DNA of 45,248 bases from Oscillospiraceae bacterium. GTDB lineage: Bacteria; Bacillota; Clostridia; Oscillospirales; Ruminococcaceae. The translations under genes were made by a program, and so were the position numbers. The stretch covers positions 1 to 45,248 of the forward strand of contig JAETSQ010000017.1 in assembly GCA_021769525.1 (NCBI GenBank), in the 5' to 3' direction. The notes below the pieces were generated by a model that was not told the DNA's origin, made no database searches, and was given only the letters and a program-made list of their open reading frames with translations. Shown in pieces: positions 23,873 through 32,345 of the stretch (position 1 is its first letter; each line of letters opens with the position of its first letter).

Positions 23873-24526
23873 ATGGATACGGAAAAACTTTTTGATTCGG
23901 TAGAGGTGCTGTACCACAGCAGCATCCGCATCGCCGGGGAGAGGATCGTCTACGCGGACCCCTTTGGGGTGCGGGAGGAGCGCCATGACGCGGACCTCAT
24001 CCTCATCACCCACGACCACTTCGACCACTTCTCCCCGGAGGACATCCGGAAGGTGCAGGGGCCGGCTACGGTCATCGTCACCCCCGCCTCCACCGCCAAA
24101 AAGGCGGCGGAGCTGGGCCTTGCCCAGGCCCATGTCATCGCCCCCGGCCGGCGGCTGGATGTGCTGGACCTGACCCTGGAGGCGGTGGCCGCCTACAACA
24201 CCAATAAGCCCAACCATCCCAAAGGAAACGGCTGGGTGGGGTATGTCCTCACCATGGGCGGGGCGCGGTACTACATCGCCGGGGATACCGATGACACCCC
24301 GGAGGCCCGGCAGGTGCGGTGCGATCTGGCCCTCTTCCCGGTGGGGGGCACCTACACCACCGATGCCGCCGAGGCCGCCCAGGTGGTGAACGCCATCCGG
24401 CCCCTGGCCGCGGTCCCCACCCACTACGCCGCCATCGTGGGCAGCGCCGCCGATGCCCGGCGGTTCATGGAGGGGCTGGATGAAGGCATCGCTTGCCGGG
24501 AGCGTATGCTGCGGACCGGGAGGTAA
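23873..24526 (+). CDS. Metallo-beta-lactamase-fold metal-dependent hydrolase
   Basis: 217 residues. Metal-binding THDHFDHFSPED at 46-57 and later IAGDTDDTPE and PTHYAA (third ligand block) mark an MBL-fold hydrolase of the UlaG/UPF0173-like class. The substrate is unknown. It begins 18 bases after the pseudogene remnant, which suggests the former pair was an operon. GAGG-type binding site upstream. A complete, apparently functional gene. Confidence 0.82.
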   Translation: MDTEKLFDSVEVLYHSSIRIAGERIVYADPFGVREERHDADLILITHDHFDHFSPEDIRKVQGPATVIVTPASTAKKAAELGLAQAHVIAPGRRLDVLDLTLEAVAAYNTNKPNHPKGNGWVGYVLTMGGARYYIAGDTDDTPEARQVRCDLALFPVGGTYTTDAAEAAQVVNAIRPLAAVPTHYAAIVGSAADARRFMEGLDEGIACRERMLRTGR

Positions 24527-24604
24527 GACCCGTCAAATCCTCCGCGCCATAAAAATGAGGGTGTCCAAATCGCGCAGATTTTGAGCCGATCCACTATGCC
24601 ATAA

Positions 24605-24690
24605 ATACTTTGGCCGCTTTTCTTTTTGCTTCTTTTTCTTTTCTCGTGAAAAGAAAAAGAAGGCGGGGCTGGGCGGCAGCCCAGATTGGC
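24605..24690. repeat. Palindromic repeat, family B copy 2
   Basis: Perfect 15-bp palindrome, 24629-24643 with 24648-24662, loop TCGT. It is preceded by CTTTGGCCGCTTTTCTTTTT and followed by a CTGGGC/GCCCAG hairpin. Read in the opposite direction, copy 1 (10400-10562) has the same order: CTTTG-x-C-G, TTCTTTTTGC, arm, loop, arm, GGGG block. The remainder of 24527-24720 holds no gene. Confidence 0.65.
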
Positions 24691-24720
24691 TTTAACTTCT
24701 CGTTTGGTCATTTCCATAAG

Positions 24721-24758
24721 AAATACCCCTCCCAGAAAAACCGGGAGGGGTATTTTTA
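24721..24758. terminator. Terminator of the histidine kinase operon
   Basis: AAATACCCCTCCC (24721-24733) pairs with GGGAGGGGTATTT (24743-24755); A and T tracts on both sides allow both directions. Confidence 0.85.
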
Positions 24759-26261
24759 TACGTTTGTTTCTTCTTCCCGGCAGGGGAGGGAAAACCAGAA
24801 GCGGCTCCCCTGGCCGGGGGCGCTTTCCACGCCGCAGCGGCCGTGGTGCAGCTCCACCACCCCCCGGACGATGGAAAGCCCCAGTCCGGTGCCGATGGCT
24901 GCCCGCTTGTGAGCCTTGTCCGCCTTGTAGTACCGGTCCCAGACATAGGGCAGTTCCTCCGGGGGGATGCCGGGGCCGCTGTCCAGCACGGAAAGGGTCA
25001 CCCAGCCGTCCCGGACCTCCTGCTCCACCAGCACCTTTTTATCGGCCCCGGTGTGGTTCACCGCGTTGCCGATGAGGTTATAGACCACCTGGGAGAGCTT
25101 GGAGCGGTCCCCCTCCACGATGGCCTCCTCCGCCGGAGAGAAGGCGATGGTGTACCCCTCCCGCTCCACCAGCCGCTGGTAGCGCAGCAGCTCCTCCCGC
25201 ACCATGGCGGTGAGGGAGAGGGGGGCGGCGGAAAGGGTCTGGGCCCCCGCCTGGAGCTTCCCCAGGTCCAGCATATCGTTCACCAGGCCGGTGAGGCGCT
25301 GGGCCTCGTCGATGATGATCTGGACATTTTCCGGGGTGTTCTCTCCGGGGATGTCCCGCATCATCTCCCCGTACCCGGCGATGAGGGTGAGGGGGGTGCG
25401 CAGGTCGTGGGAGACGTTGGCGATGAGCTCCTGCCGGAGCTTTTCCACCTTGGAAAGCTCGGCGGCGGCGTAGGTGAGGGCGGCGGAAAGCTCCAGGGCC
25501 TCCCGGTAGCCGCCCCCCTCAAAGGTGATGTCGTACCGGCCCTCCGCCAGCACGCGGGCGCTGCGGCTGAGGCCCGCCAGGGGCCTGCCGATGTGCCGGG
25601 AAAGGAGAAAGGCGATCCCCGCCGAAAGGAGCAGGAGGATGGCGGCGATGCACAGGAACTGCACCTTCAGCGTTTCGGTGGTGGTGTTGAGGGGGGAAAG
25701 GGCGCTGCTGAGGAGGATCATCAGGGTGCCCCGCTCCCGGCTTTCCACCAGCTGGGCGCAGACCACCAGGGTGGTGCGCTTTTTTTCCCGCACCGGCTTT
25801 TCCCGGTGCTCCTTGTCAAGGTCCGGTTCCCCGAAGGGCCCGGCAAAGGGGTTGGGGAAATCCTGCTGGAACAGCTCCAGCACCATTCCCCCGTTTTCCT
25901 CCGCCGCGGTGAAGAAGCCCATGGCCTCGTCCTTCCCCATATCGTGGACCATGCTCATGGGGCCGGAGCGGGATTTGTACACCGTTTCCCCCTCCCGGTC
26001 CAGGATGCGCACATAGATGTCCGGCTGGCGGGTGAGGCTGTCCAACTGGTCGGAAAGGTCGCTTTGGTCGATGTTCCGGGCAATGCCCTGGGCGGTCCGC
26101 TGGATGGTGCGGGTCTTGATGGCTTGGTAGAAGCGGTCCAAAAGGACCACCTGGAAGAGCCACAGCAGCAGCATCAGCACCGCCACAAAGGCGGTGAGGC
26201 AGGCCATCAGGTGCCACTGGATGCCCAGCCGTTCCAGCCGGCCGGCCCCCTTACCCTTCAA
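24756..26261 (-). CDS. Sensor histidine kinase
   Basis: 501 residues. Membrane helix 1 about 18-42, extracytoplasmic region about 45-195, helix 2 about 200-221, HAMP (RHIGRPLAGLSRSARVLAEG), HisKA with H285 in SHDLRTPLT, then HATPase with DSGPGIPPEELPYVWDRYYK and GLGLSIVRG. It autophosphorylates and passes phosphate to the regulator encoded just upstream; the reading frames overlap by 11 bases. The stimulus is unknown. Arrangement is typical of the OmpR/PhoR class. Confidence 0.93.
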   Translation of the reverse strand: MKGKGAGRLERLGIQWHLMACLTAFVAVLMLLLWLFQVVLLDRFYQAIKTRTIQRTAQGIARNIDQSDLSDQLDSLTRQPDIYVRILDREGETVYKSRSGPMSMVHDMGKDEAMGFFTAAEENGGMVLELFQQDFPNPFAGPFGEPDLDKEHREKPVREKKRTTLVVCAQLVESRERGTLMILLSSALSPLNTTTETLKVQFLCIAAILLLLSAGIAFLLSRHIGRPLAGLSRSARVLAEGRYDITFEGGGYREALELSAALTYAAAELSKVEKLRQELIANVSHDLRTPLTLIAGYGEMMRDIPGENTPENVQIIIDEAQRLTGLVNDMLDLGKLQAGAQTLSAAPLSLTAMVREELLRYQRLVEREGYTIAFSPAEEAIVEGDRSKLSQVVYNLIGNAVNHTGADKKVLVEQEVRDGWVTLSVLDSGPGIPPEELPYVWDRYYKADKAHKRAAIGTGLGLSIVRGVVELHHGRCGVESAPGQGSRFWFSLPCREEETNV

Positions 26262-26922
26262 AGCGGTACCCCACCCCGCGCAGGGTGACGATGTGGCCGC
26301 TGTAGGGCCCCAGGGATTTGCGCAGGAGCTTAATGTGGGTGTCCAGAGTGCGCTCGTCCCCGTAGAAGTCGTACCCCCACACGTCGCTGATGAGCTTTTC
26401 GCGGGGGAGGGCGATGTTCCGGTTCTTCACCAGATAAAAGAACAGGTCGTACTCCTTGGGGGTCATCTCCACCGGCACGCCGTCCACCAGCACCCGCCGC
26501 CCGGTGAAGTCGGCGGTGACCCCCTCAACGGTGTAGACCTCCCGCAGGTCCTCGTGCTCCCCCGCCCGGCGGAGGATGGCGGAGACACGCAGCATCAACT
26601 CCTTGGGGGAGAAGGGCTTCACCACGTAGTCGTCCACCCCCAGCTCAAACCCCCGGATGCGGTCGTATTCCTCCCCCCGCGCGGAGAGCATCAGCACAGG
26701 GGTGCGGCGGTCGTCCCGCCGCAGGCGCCGCAGAGCGGAAAAGCCGTCCAGCTCCGGCATCATCACATCCAGGATGATAAGGTCGAAGCTGCACTGGCTG
26801 CAAATATCCAGGGCCTCCAGGCCGTCGGCGGCCTCGGTGACCTTGTAGCCCTCGTAGTTGGCGTATTTGCGGATGAGCTGCCGGATGTTTTCCTCGTCAT
26901 CCACCACCAGGATATGGTACAT
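26251..26922 (-). CDS. OmpR-family response regulator
   Basis: 223 residues. REC domain with D8/D9, phosphoacceptor D52 in LDVMMPELDG and VKPF lysine; winged-helix DNA-binding domain from about 125 with TPKEYDLFFYLVKN and VWGYDFYGDERTLDTHIKLLRKS. First gene of the two-gene operon with the kinase. A palindromic repeat lies just upstream, in the place of the promoter. Confidence 0.94.
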   Translation of the reverse strand: MYHILVVDDEENIRQLIRKYANYEGYKVTEAADGLEALDICSQCSFDLIILDVMMPELDGFSALRRLRRDDRRTPVLMLSARGEEYDRIRGFELGVDDYVVKPFSPKELMLRVSAILRRAGEHEDLREVYTVEGVTADFTGRRVLVDGVPVEMTPKEYDLFFYLVKNRNIALPREKLISDVWGYDFYGDERTLDTHIKLLRKSLGPYSGHIVTLRGVGYRFEG

Positions 26923-26943
26923 GGCGTTCCCTCCCGATCTTTA

Positions 26944-26996
26944 AGAGCCTGTTCAGCATCTCAGGCGGTGCGCCAGGAGATGCTGAACCGGTTCTA
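26944..26996. repeat. Palindromic repeat, family A copy 2
   Basis: GTTCAGCATCTC (26951-26962) and GAGATGCTGAAC (26977-26988) are a perfect 12-bp inverted repeat with a 14-base loop; the wider arms extend this to about 19 bases with mismatches. Same right arm and loop sequence as copy 1 at 22955-23117. Confidence 0.75.
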
Positions 26997-27053
26997 AGGC
27001 TGCTCCTATCCTATCATCCCTATGTGACGGCTGTATGAGGGGAGAGCGAAAAT

Positions 27054-27800
27054 TTAATGATGCCGGTGGGCCTTGAGGAGCAGCTTCTCCACCCAGCCCT
27101 TCTGGTACTTCAGGGAGATGTAGCCGATCACCGACATCACAGCCGCCCCGATGGTATCCACGATGAGGTCCTTCATGGTGTCCCGGAGGGCCAGCCGCCC
27201 CAGGAAGGGGGTGCCGTCCTCCAGGCCGAATTTCTGCATATTGGTGTGGAGGATGCCGTCGGCGGTGAACTCGTAGATCTCCCAAACCACCCCCAGGGTG
27301 ACGGCGAAGCAGAAGGCGAAGGTAGCCACAAAGACGGGGGAGAGGTTCATGGGCACCCGGTCGGTCCTGTTGAGGAAGGTGATGAAGGAGAAGCCCAGGG
27401 CCCCCAGCATCGCCCCGCTGAAGGTGTGGAGGATGGTATCCCAGTTGCGGACGTTGTAGTAGAAGGCCCGCACCTCCCCCAAATAAATAGCGCAGTAGAG
27501 GAAAATGGCGTAGAGGATGAGCATATTGGAGGGGATCTCCAGGCGCACCCGCCGCCACAGGATACTGGGCAGGGCGAGGGCGAACACCCCCAGGATGCAC
27601 TGGGCCAGCATCAGGACATAGTCCCCCTTTACCCGGTGGTTGGGGCGGGCGGGGTCCGGTTCGGTGGGGGCCAGGGCCATGGAGATGGAGATGAAGACGA
27701 TGGAGGCCACCAGCGTGACGGTGACAAAGAGAAAAAGCCACCTCTGCCAGCGGGAGGGCCTGCGGGGATCCCTGGGATTTGCGCTGCTGCGACGATTCAT
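27054..27800 (-). CDS. Multipass membrane protein, YjdF/DUF2238-like
   Basis: 248 residues from ATG 27800 (AGGAGG six bases upstream; longer in-frame start at 27938 lacks support). About seven membrane helices; conserved-looking segments NWDTILHTFSGAMLGALG and GVVWEIYEFTADG suggest the YjdF/DUF2238-type family, but I am unsure. Function unknown. The extended -10 lies at 27831-27839. Transcribed away from the substrate-binding protein gene. Confidence 0.65.
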   Translation of the reverse strand: MNRRSSANPRDPRRPSRWQRWLFLFVTVTLVASIVFISISMALAPTEPDPARPNHRVKGDYVLMLAQCILGVFALALPSILWRRVRLEIPSNMLILYAIFLYCAIYLGEVRAFYYNVRNWDTILHTFSGAMLGALGFSFITFLNRTDRVPMNLSPVFVATFAFCFAVTLGVVWEIYEFTADGILHTNMQKFGLEDGTPFLGRLALRDTMKDLIVDTIGAAVMSVIGYISLKYQKGWVEKLLLKAHRHH

Positions 27801-27830
27801 AGAAAACCTCCTGTTCTGTAAACGCTTTAT

Positions 27831-27839
27831 AGTATACCA
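27831..27839 (-). promoter_or_regulatory. Extended -10 promoter of the membrane protein gene
   Basis: TGGTATACT on the minus strand; no good -35. Confidence 0.5.
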
Positions 27840-27976
27840 TATGCGGCGGGATTCCGCCAGCCCCGGCGCCCCGAAAAAGAGGCCCCGCGGGGAGGAGAGG
27901 CCGTCTGCTTTTTCCTGGGAAATGGGAAAAAAATACATTTATTCAAAATTCGTACACATCTGCCGCCCCCAAATGA

Positions 27977-27985
27977 TGGTATAAT
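27977..27985 (+). promoter_or_regulatory. Extended -10 promoter of the substrate-binding protein gene
   Basis: TGGTATAAT at 27977-27985, no matching -35. A short TCTCC/GGGAGA hairpin lies in the leader. Confidence 0.6.
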
Positions 27986-28038
27986 ACCTTTGGTCTCCTT
28001 TTTTGGGAGATACATCAAAAAACAGGAGGCATACCCAC

Positions 28039-29130
28039 ATGAGAAAGCGCAGACCGGGCCGAAAAGCAGCGGCCCTGGCTCTGGCCGGGATGCTGGCCCT
28101 GTCCGCGGCAGCAGGCTGTTCTGAAAAAACAGGACCTTCTTCCGCGAGCCAGGGAAACGGCGTCCCGCCCCAGAGCCAGACCCAGGAGACCCAGCAGCCC
28201 CAGCCGGTGACCGGCAAGATCACCGTCTACACCTCGGAGCCCCAGGACCTTGTCACCGATATGCTGGAGGACTTCGTCTCCAAAAATCCCGGCATCACCT
28301 ACGACCTGTACCGCTCCGGCACAGGGGAGGTGATCTCCAAGATCAATACCGAGCTGGAGACCGGAAGCACTGATGCGGACATCATTTGGTTTGCGGATAT
28401 TGGCTATATCAACCAGCTGGACCAAAAAGGCATGATCCGGCACTACACCCCCAAGGGGGCGGAGAAGATCGACCCTGCCTTTAACTACAACGATGGCATG
28501 GCCTGGGAGGTCCGCCAGATCTTCAACATCATCGCCAAGAACACCCTGAAGTGCGATGTGGAGATAAAGGACTGGACCGACCTGACGAAGCCGGAGCTCT
28601 CCGGCCGCTTCGCCATGGCGAACCCCAGCTACTCCGGCGGCGCCTTCACCACCCTGGTGGGGCTGGTGGGGCCGGACGGACCGGGCTGGAGCCTCTATGA
28701 GGATATGGCGAAGAACGACGTAAAGTTCGAGCAGTCCAATGGGAACCTCCAGACCAAGGTATCCTCCGGGGAGTACGCCGCCGTCTCGGTGGTGGACTTT
28801 ATGGCCCGCAACGCCCAGAACGAGGGCTCCCCGGTGGAGACCGTCTGGCCGGAAAGCGGGGCGGTGATGATCCCCACCCCCATCGCCATCCTCTCCACCG
28901 TGGAGGAGGAGAACCGGGCCGCCTGCGAGGCCCTGATGGACTATATGCTCACCCAGGACGCCCAGCGCATCTTTGTGGAACAGGGCTATATCCCGGTGGA
29001 CCCCTCGGTGGGGGTGCCGGAGGGCGCCCCTGCGGTGGAGGACATCAAGACGGTGAAGCTGAACATTGAGGACTTCACCCAAAATTCTGCCGCCCTGCGG
29101 GAACGCTTCGCAGAGATCTTCGGAGAATAA
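28039..29130 (+). CDS. ABC transporter substrate-binding lipoprotein (iron-type)
   Basis: 363 residues from ATG 28039 (AGGAGG upstream). Lipobox LSAAAGC. The mature protein opens with GKITVYTSEPQDLV and contains DADIIWFADIGYINQL, typical of family-1 binding proteins of FbpA/AfuA type, which usually bind ferric iron complexes; some relatives bind other small anions. Followed by a hairpin and a fused permease gene. Iron as substrate is an inference from the family. Confidence 0.85.
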   Translation: MRKRRPGRKAAALALAGMLALSAAAGCSEKTGPSSASQGNGVPPQSQTQETQQPQPVTGKITVYTSEPQDLVTDMLEDFVSKNPGITYDLYRSGTGEVISKINTELETGSTDADIIWFADIGYINQLDQKGMIRHYTPKGAEKIDPAFNYNDGMAWEVRQIFNIIAKNTLKCDVEIKDWTDLTKPELSGRFAMANPSYSGGAFTTLVGLVGPDGPGWSLYEDMAKNDVKFEQSNGNLQTKVSSGEYAAVSVVDFMARNAQNEGSPVETVWPESGAVMIPTPIAILSTVEEENRAACEALMDYMLTQDAQRIFVEQGYIPVDPSVGVPEGAPAVEDIKTVKLNIEDFTQNSAALRERFAEIFGE

Positions 29131-29155
29131 GGGGTCCTGCCCCGTTCTGGCGTCT

Positions 29156-29188
29156 CTCCCGCCTCTCCCTTCGGGGACGGGGCGGGAG
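29156..29188 (+). other. Intercistronic hairpin
   Basis: CTCCCGCC (29156-29163) pairs with GGCGGGAG (29181-29188). No T-run follows, so it more likely protects the binding-protein mRNA end and lowers permease expression than terminates fully. Confidence 0.5.
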
Positions 29189-29220
29189 GGGCGAATCTTA
29201 GCAGAAAGGGGGAAGGCCCG

Positions 29221-30948
29221 TTGCGGCATTTTTCCCTGAAAAACCGGGGAGAGGGAGTCCGCCCCGGAGAGGCGGCCCCCACCCTCATCTGGATCGCCAC
29301 GGCGGCGGTGCTGGCCTTTGCGGTGATCTACCCCTCGGCGGTGCTGATCCTGAACAGCTTCAAGACACCGGAGGGCCTGGGCCTCGGCAACTACCTGGCG
29401 GTGTTCCGGGATAAGGGCATCGCCGGCAGTGTCCTGAACACGGTGAAGGTGGTGCTCCCCAGCACCCTTTTTTCCACCGTCCTGGGGGTGTTCCTGGCCT
29501 GGGCGGTGACCCGCACCGATGTGCCGGGGCGGGGCCTCTGGCGTTCCCTCTTGGCCATCCCCTACCTGATCCCCCCCTTTATCGGGGCCATCTCCTGGAC
29601 CTTTCTCTTAGGTCCGGTAGGGGTCTTCAATGAGTTTTGGAAAACCCTCACCGGGGCGGCGGAGCCCCTGGTGGATATTTACAGCCTGGGGGGGATGGTC
29701 TTCGTCCTCTCCATCTACCGGTACGCGGTGCCCTACGTGGTGGTGCTGCCGGCCATGAAGAAGGTGAACGCCTCGGTGGAGGAGGCGGCGCGGGTCTCCG
29801 GGGCCAGCCCCTGGCGCACCCTCCGGGATGTGACCCTGCCCCTGCTGACCCCCTCCATCCTGGGGGCCACCCTGCTGGTCTTTATGTTCATCCTGGCGGA
29901 TTTCGGCGTTTCCGCCGTCCTGGGAGCTCCCAACCAGATCCGGCTGATGACCACCCAGATCTACGCCATCATCAACCGTCCGGATCTGCCGGGGAATCTC
30001 CAGCTGGCCTCCGCCTATTCCCTTCTGCTGGCCCTCTTCGGGCTTGTGGGACTGGCCCTCTATAACCGGGTACTGGCTACCCAGAAGTACGTGGTGGTGG
30101 GGGGGAAGAGCGCCCCGGTCCAGCCCTCCCACCTGGGGACGGCGGGGCGCTGGGGGCTCTGCGCCTTCCTGGCCGCCGTCTTTTCCGTCACCACCCTGGC
30201 TCCCATTCTGGCTACCTTCACCACCGCCTTTACCAAGACCTTCGGCCTGCCCTTCGGCCCCGGCAACATCACCCTGCGGAATTTCTCCCGGCTCCTTTCC
30301 ATCCGCAACATCCGCCGGGCCTTTGTGAACAGCGCCTTCCTTTCGGCGGCCTCCGCCCTCATCATCACCGTGGTGGCCCTGGCGGTGGCCTATGTGGCTA
30401 TCCGCGGGGGGCTTCGGAAGTTCTGGGGGGTGCGGCTGATGCAGACCATGGTGACGGTGCCCTACGCCGTCCCCGGCACCATCATCGCCCTGGCGATGAT
30501 CCTGGCCTTCGCCCAGCCCCTGCCCGTCACCGGGCTGCGGCTCTACGGCACCATCTGGATCCTGCTGGTGGCCTATGTGGCCCGGTTCATGAACCTGGGG
30601 TACAACAACATCTCCGGCGCCATCGCCCAGATCGACGCCTCCCTGGAGGAGGCCTCCCGCTGCGCCGGGGCCAGCCACCTGAAGGCCTTTTCCAGCATCA
30701 TGCTCCCCCTCCTGAAGCCCAGCCTTTACAGCTCCTTTTTCCTGGTGGTGGCCCCCACCCTTTCGGAGATCACCCTCTCCTCCCTCCTGTGGAGCGTGGG
30801 GAACGAGACCATCGGCACGGTGGTCTTCTCCACCCAGGAGGAGGGGAAGATCCTCATCACCGCCGCCCTGGCGGTGGTGCTCATCACCGTGGTGGTGGTC
30901 ATCAACTACCTGGTGCGGTGGTTCAGCGGAGACGATATGGGTATCTAA
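29221..30948 (+). CDS. ABC transporter permease, two fused modules (iron-type)
   Basis: 575 residues, TTG start preceded by AAAGGGGGAAGG. Two BPD-type permease modules in one chain, about 12 helices, each with an EAA loop: EEAARVSGASPWRTLRDVTL in the first and EEASRCAGASHLKAFSSIML in the second. This is the FbpB architecture and would join two ATPase subunits in the inner face of the membrane. No ATPase gene follows; a terminator and an unrelated operon come next. It may use a shared ATPase encoded elsewhere. Confidence 0.88.
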   Translation: MRHFSLKNRGEGVRPGEAAPTLIWIATAAVLAFAVIYPSAVLILNSFKTPEGLGLGNYLAVFRDKGIAGSVLNTVKVVLPSTLFSTVLGVFLAWAVTRTDVPGRGLWRSLLAIPYLIPPFIGAISWTFLLGPVGVFNEFWKTLTGAAEPLVDIYSLGGMVFVLSIYRYAVPYVVVLPAMKKVNASVEEAARVSGASPWRTLRDVTLPLLTPSILGATLLVFMFILADFGVSAVLGAPNQIRLMTTQIYAIINRPDLPGNLQLASAYSLLLALFGLVGLALYNRVLATQKYVVVGGKSAPVQPSHLGTAGRWGLCAFLAAVFSVTTLAPILATFTTAFTKTFGLPFGPGNITLRNFSRLLSIRNIRRAFVNSAFLSAASALIITVVALAVAYVAIRGGLRKFWGVRLMQTMVTVPYAVPGTIIALAMILAFAQPLPVTGLRLYGTIWILLVAYVARFMNLGYNNISGAIAQIDASLEEASRCAGASHLKAFSSIMLPLLKPSLYSSFFLVVAPTLSEITLSSLLWSVGNETIGTVVFSTQEEGKILITAALAVVLITVVVVINYLVRWFSGDDMGI

Positions 30949-30951
30949 GGC

Positions 30952-30993
30952 GGACAGCCCTGACCGGGAGGCGCGGCAGGGCTGCCTTTTTTT
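30952..30993 (+). terminator. Terminator of the transporter operon
   Basis: GGACAGCCCTG (30952-30962) pairs with CAGGGCTGCC (30977-30986) with one bulge, then seven T. Confidence 0.85.
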
Positions 30994-31010
30994 GAAAACC
31001 GCAAAATCTA

Positions 31011-31039
31011 TTGCGAAGGACCCGCAAAACCGTTATAAT
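31011..31039 (+). promoter_or_regulatory. SigA-type promoter of the DUF1836-trmB-exoA operon
   Basis: TTGCGA at 31011-31016, 17 bases, TATAAT at 31034-31039. The leader is only about 13 bases, just the binding site. Confidence 0.8.
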
Positions 31040-31058
31040 AAAACCCAGGAGGCGATGT

Positions 31059-31652
31059 ATGATGCCAGAGTGGAAGGACGAGGTGCGGGAGCTGGCCCGG
31101 CAGATGGAAAAGGCCCCGCAGATCCTGCCGGAGGAGATCCCGGACCTGGAGATCTATATGGACCAGCTGACCACCTACCTGGATAAGCGCCTGAGCTTTT
31201 ATGACCGGGAGGAGGAATCCCCCTTTGTCACCCGGTCCATGGTCAATAACTACAGCAAGGCAAAGCTGCTGCCGCCGCCCTCCTCCAAGCGGTATGGCCG
31301 GAGCCACGTGATGCTGCTCTCCCTGGTCTGCCAGCTGAAGCGGATCTTCACCATCCAGGACCTGGGGCGGCTGCTGGCCCCGGTGGCGGGGGAAAAGGAG
31401 ACCGGGAACCTGTACCGCCAGTTCCTCACCGCCCAGCGGGAGAGCTTCGCCGAGACCCCCGCCATGACGGAAACCCTCCTGGCCCGCCTGGAGGAAGGGG
31501 GCGGCCCCGACCAGGCCAAGGCGGTCCTGGTGACCCAGCTGGCGGTGCGCGCCCAGCGGGACCTGCTGCTGGCGGAGCGTATCCTGGATACCCTCCGGTC
31601 CCCGGAGGAGGAAAAGCCGGGGAAGGACAAAAAGAAGAAAAGGAAAACGTGA
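31059..31652 (+). CDS. DUF1836 domain protein, possible DNA-binding
   Basis: 197 residues; ATGATG at 31059/31062, AGGAGG at 31047-31052. The family pattern is clear: PDLEIYMDQLTTYLDKRL then VTRSMVNNYSKAKLLPPP and a YGRSHVMLLSLV helix, a MerR-like winged-helix arrangement. A long acidic/basic tail (PEEEKPGKDKKKKRKT) closes the protein. Function is unknown; a regulatory role is inferred. First gene of a five-gene operon. Confidence 0.8.
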   Translation: MMPEWKDEVRELARQMEKAPQILPEEIPDLEIYMDQLTTYLDKRLSFYDREEESPFVTRSMVNNYSKAKLLPPPSSKRYGRSHVMLLSLVCQLKRIFTIQDLGRLLAPVAGEKETGNLYRQFLTAQRESFAETPAMTETLLARLEEGGGPDQAKAVLVTQLAVRAQRDLLLAERILDTLRSPEEEKPGKDKKKKRKT

Positions 31653-31658
31653 CCGCCC

Positions 31659-32345
31659 ATGCGTCTGAGAAGAAAGCCCTGGGCCCGGCCGGAGCTGGCC
31701 GCCTGCCCCTTTTTTGTAGATGATCCCCAGGAGCTGCGGGGCCGCTGGGCCTCCCGGTTTCCCCGCAGGGCCCCTGTCTATTTGGAGCTGGGGTGCGGCA
31801 AGGGGGGCTTTTTGGCCCATGAGGCCGCCTGCCACCCGGAGGTGAACTACATCGCCATCGACCTGAAAAGCGAGGTGCTGGCGCTGGCTAAGCGGAAGGT
31901 GGAGGCCGCCCTGGCCGCCGCCGGACGGCCCGCGGACCGGGTGGACAACGTCCTGCTGATGTCCTGGGACATCGAGCGGCTGCACCTGATCTTCGGGGAG
32001 GAGGAGCGGGTGGACCGGGTCTATGTAAATTTCTGCAACCCCTGGCCCAAGCCGGGGGACTACAAGCACCGCCTCACCCACACCCGGCAGCTTATAAACT
32101 ACCGGCGATGGATGGGGGAGGGGGCGGAGCTGTGGTTCAAGACCGATGACGACGCCCTCTTTCGGGATACGCTGAACCAATACCTCCCCCAGGCGGGATA
32201 CCGGACCGTTTTTGTCACCTGGGACCTTTACCGGGAGCAGCTCCCGGATAACGTCCCCACCGAGCACGAGGAGATGTTCGCCGCCCAGGGCATCCCCATC
32301 AAGTTCCTGCGGGCAAGACCGGAGGGAAGGGAGGGACCGCCGTGA
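31659..32345 (+). CDS. trmB: tRNA (guanine-N7)-methyltransferase TrmB
   Basis: 228 residues. Methylates G46 in the tRNA variable loop using SAM. SAM motif LELGCGKGGF, the catalytic NPWPK block in NFCNPWPKPGDYKHRL, and TEHEEMF near the C-terminus are diagnostic. Starts 6 bases after the DUF1836 stop, preceded by AAAGGAAAA. Its stop codon overlaps the next start by one base. Confidence 0.95.
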   Translation: MRLRRKPWARPELAACPFFVDDPQELRGRWASRFPRRAPVYLELGCGKGGFLAHEAACHPEVNYIAIDLKSEVLALAKRKVEAALAAAGRPADRVDNVLLMSWDIERLHLIFGEEERVDRVYVNFCNPWPKPGDYKHRLTHTRQLINYRRWMGEGAELWFKTDDDALFRDTLNQYLPQAGYRTVFVTWDLYREQLPDNVPTEHEEMFAAQGIPIKFLRARPEGREGPP

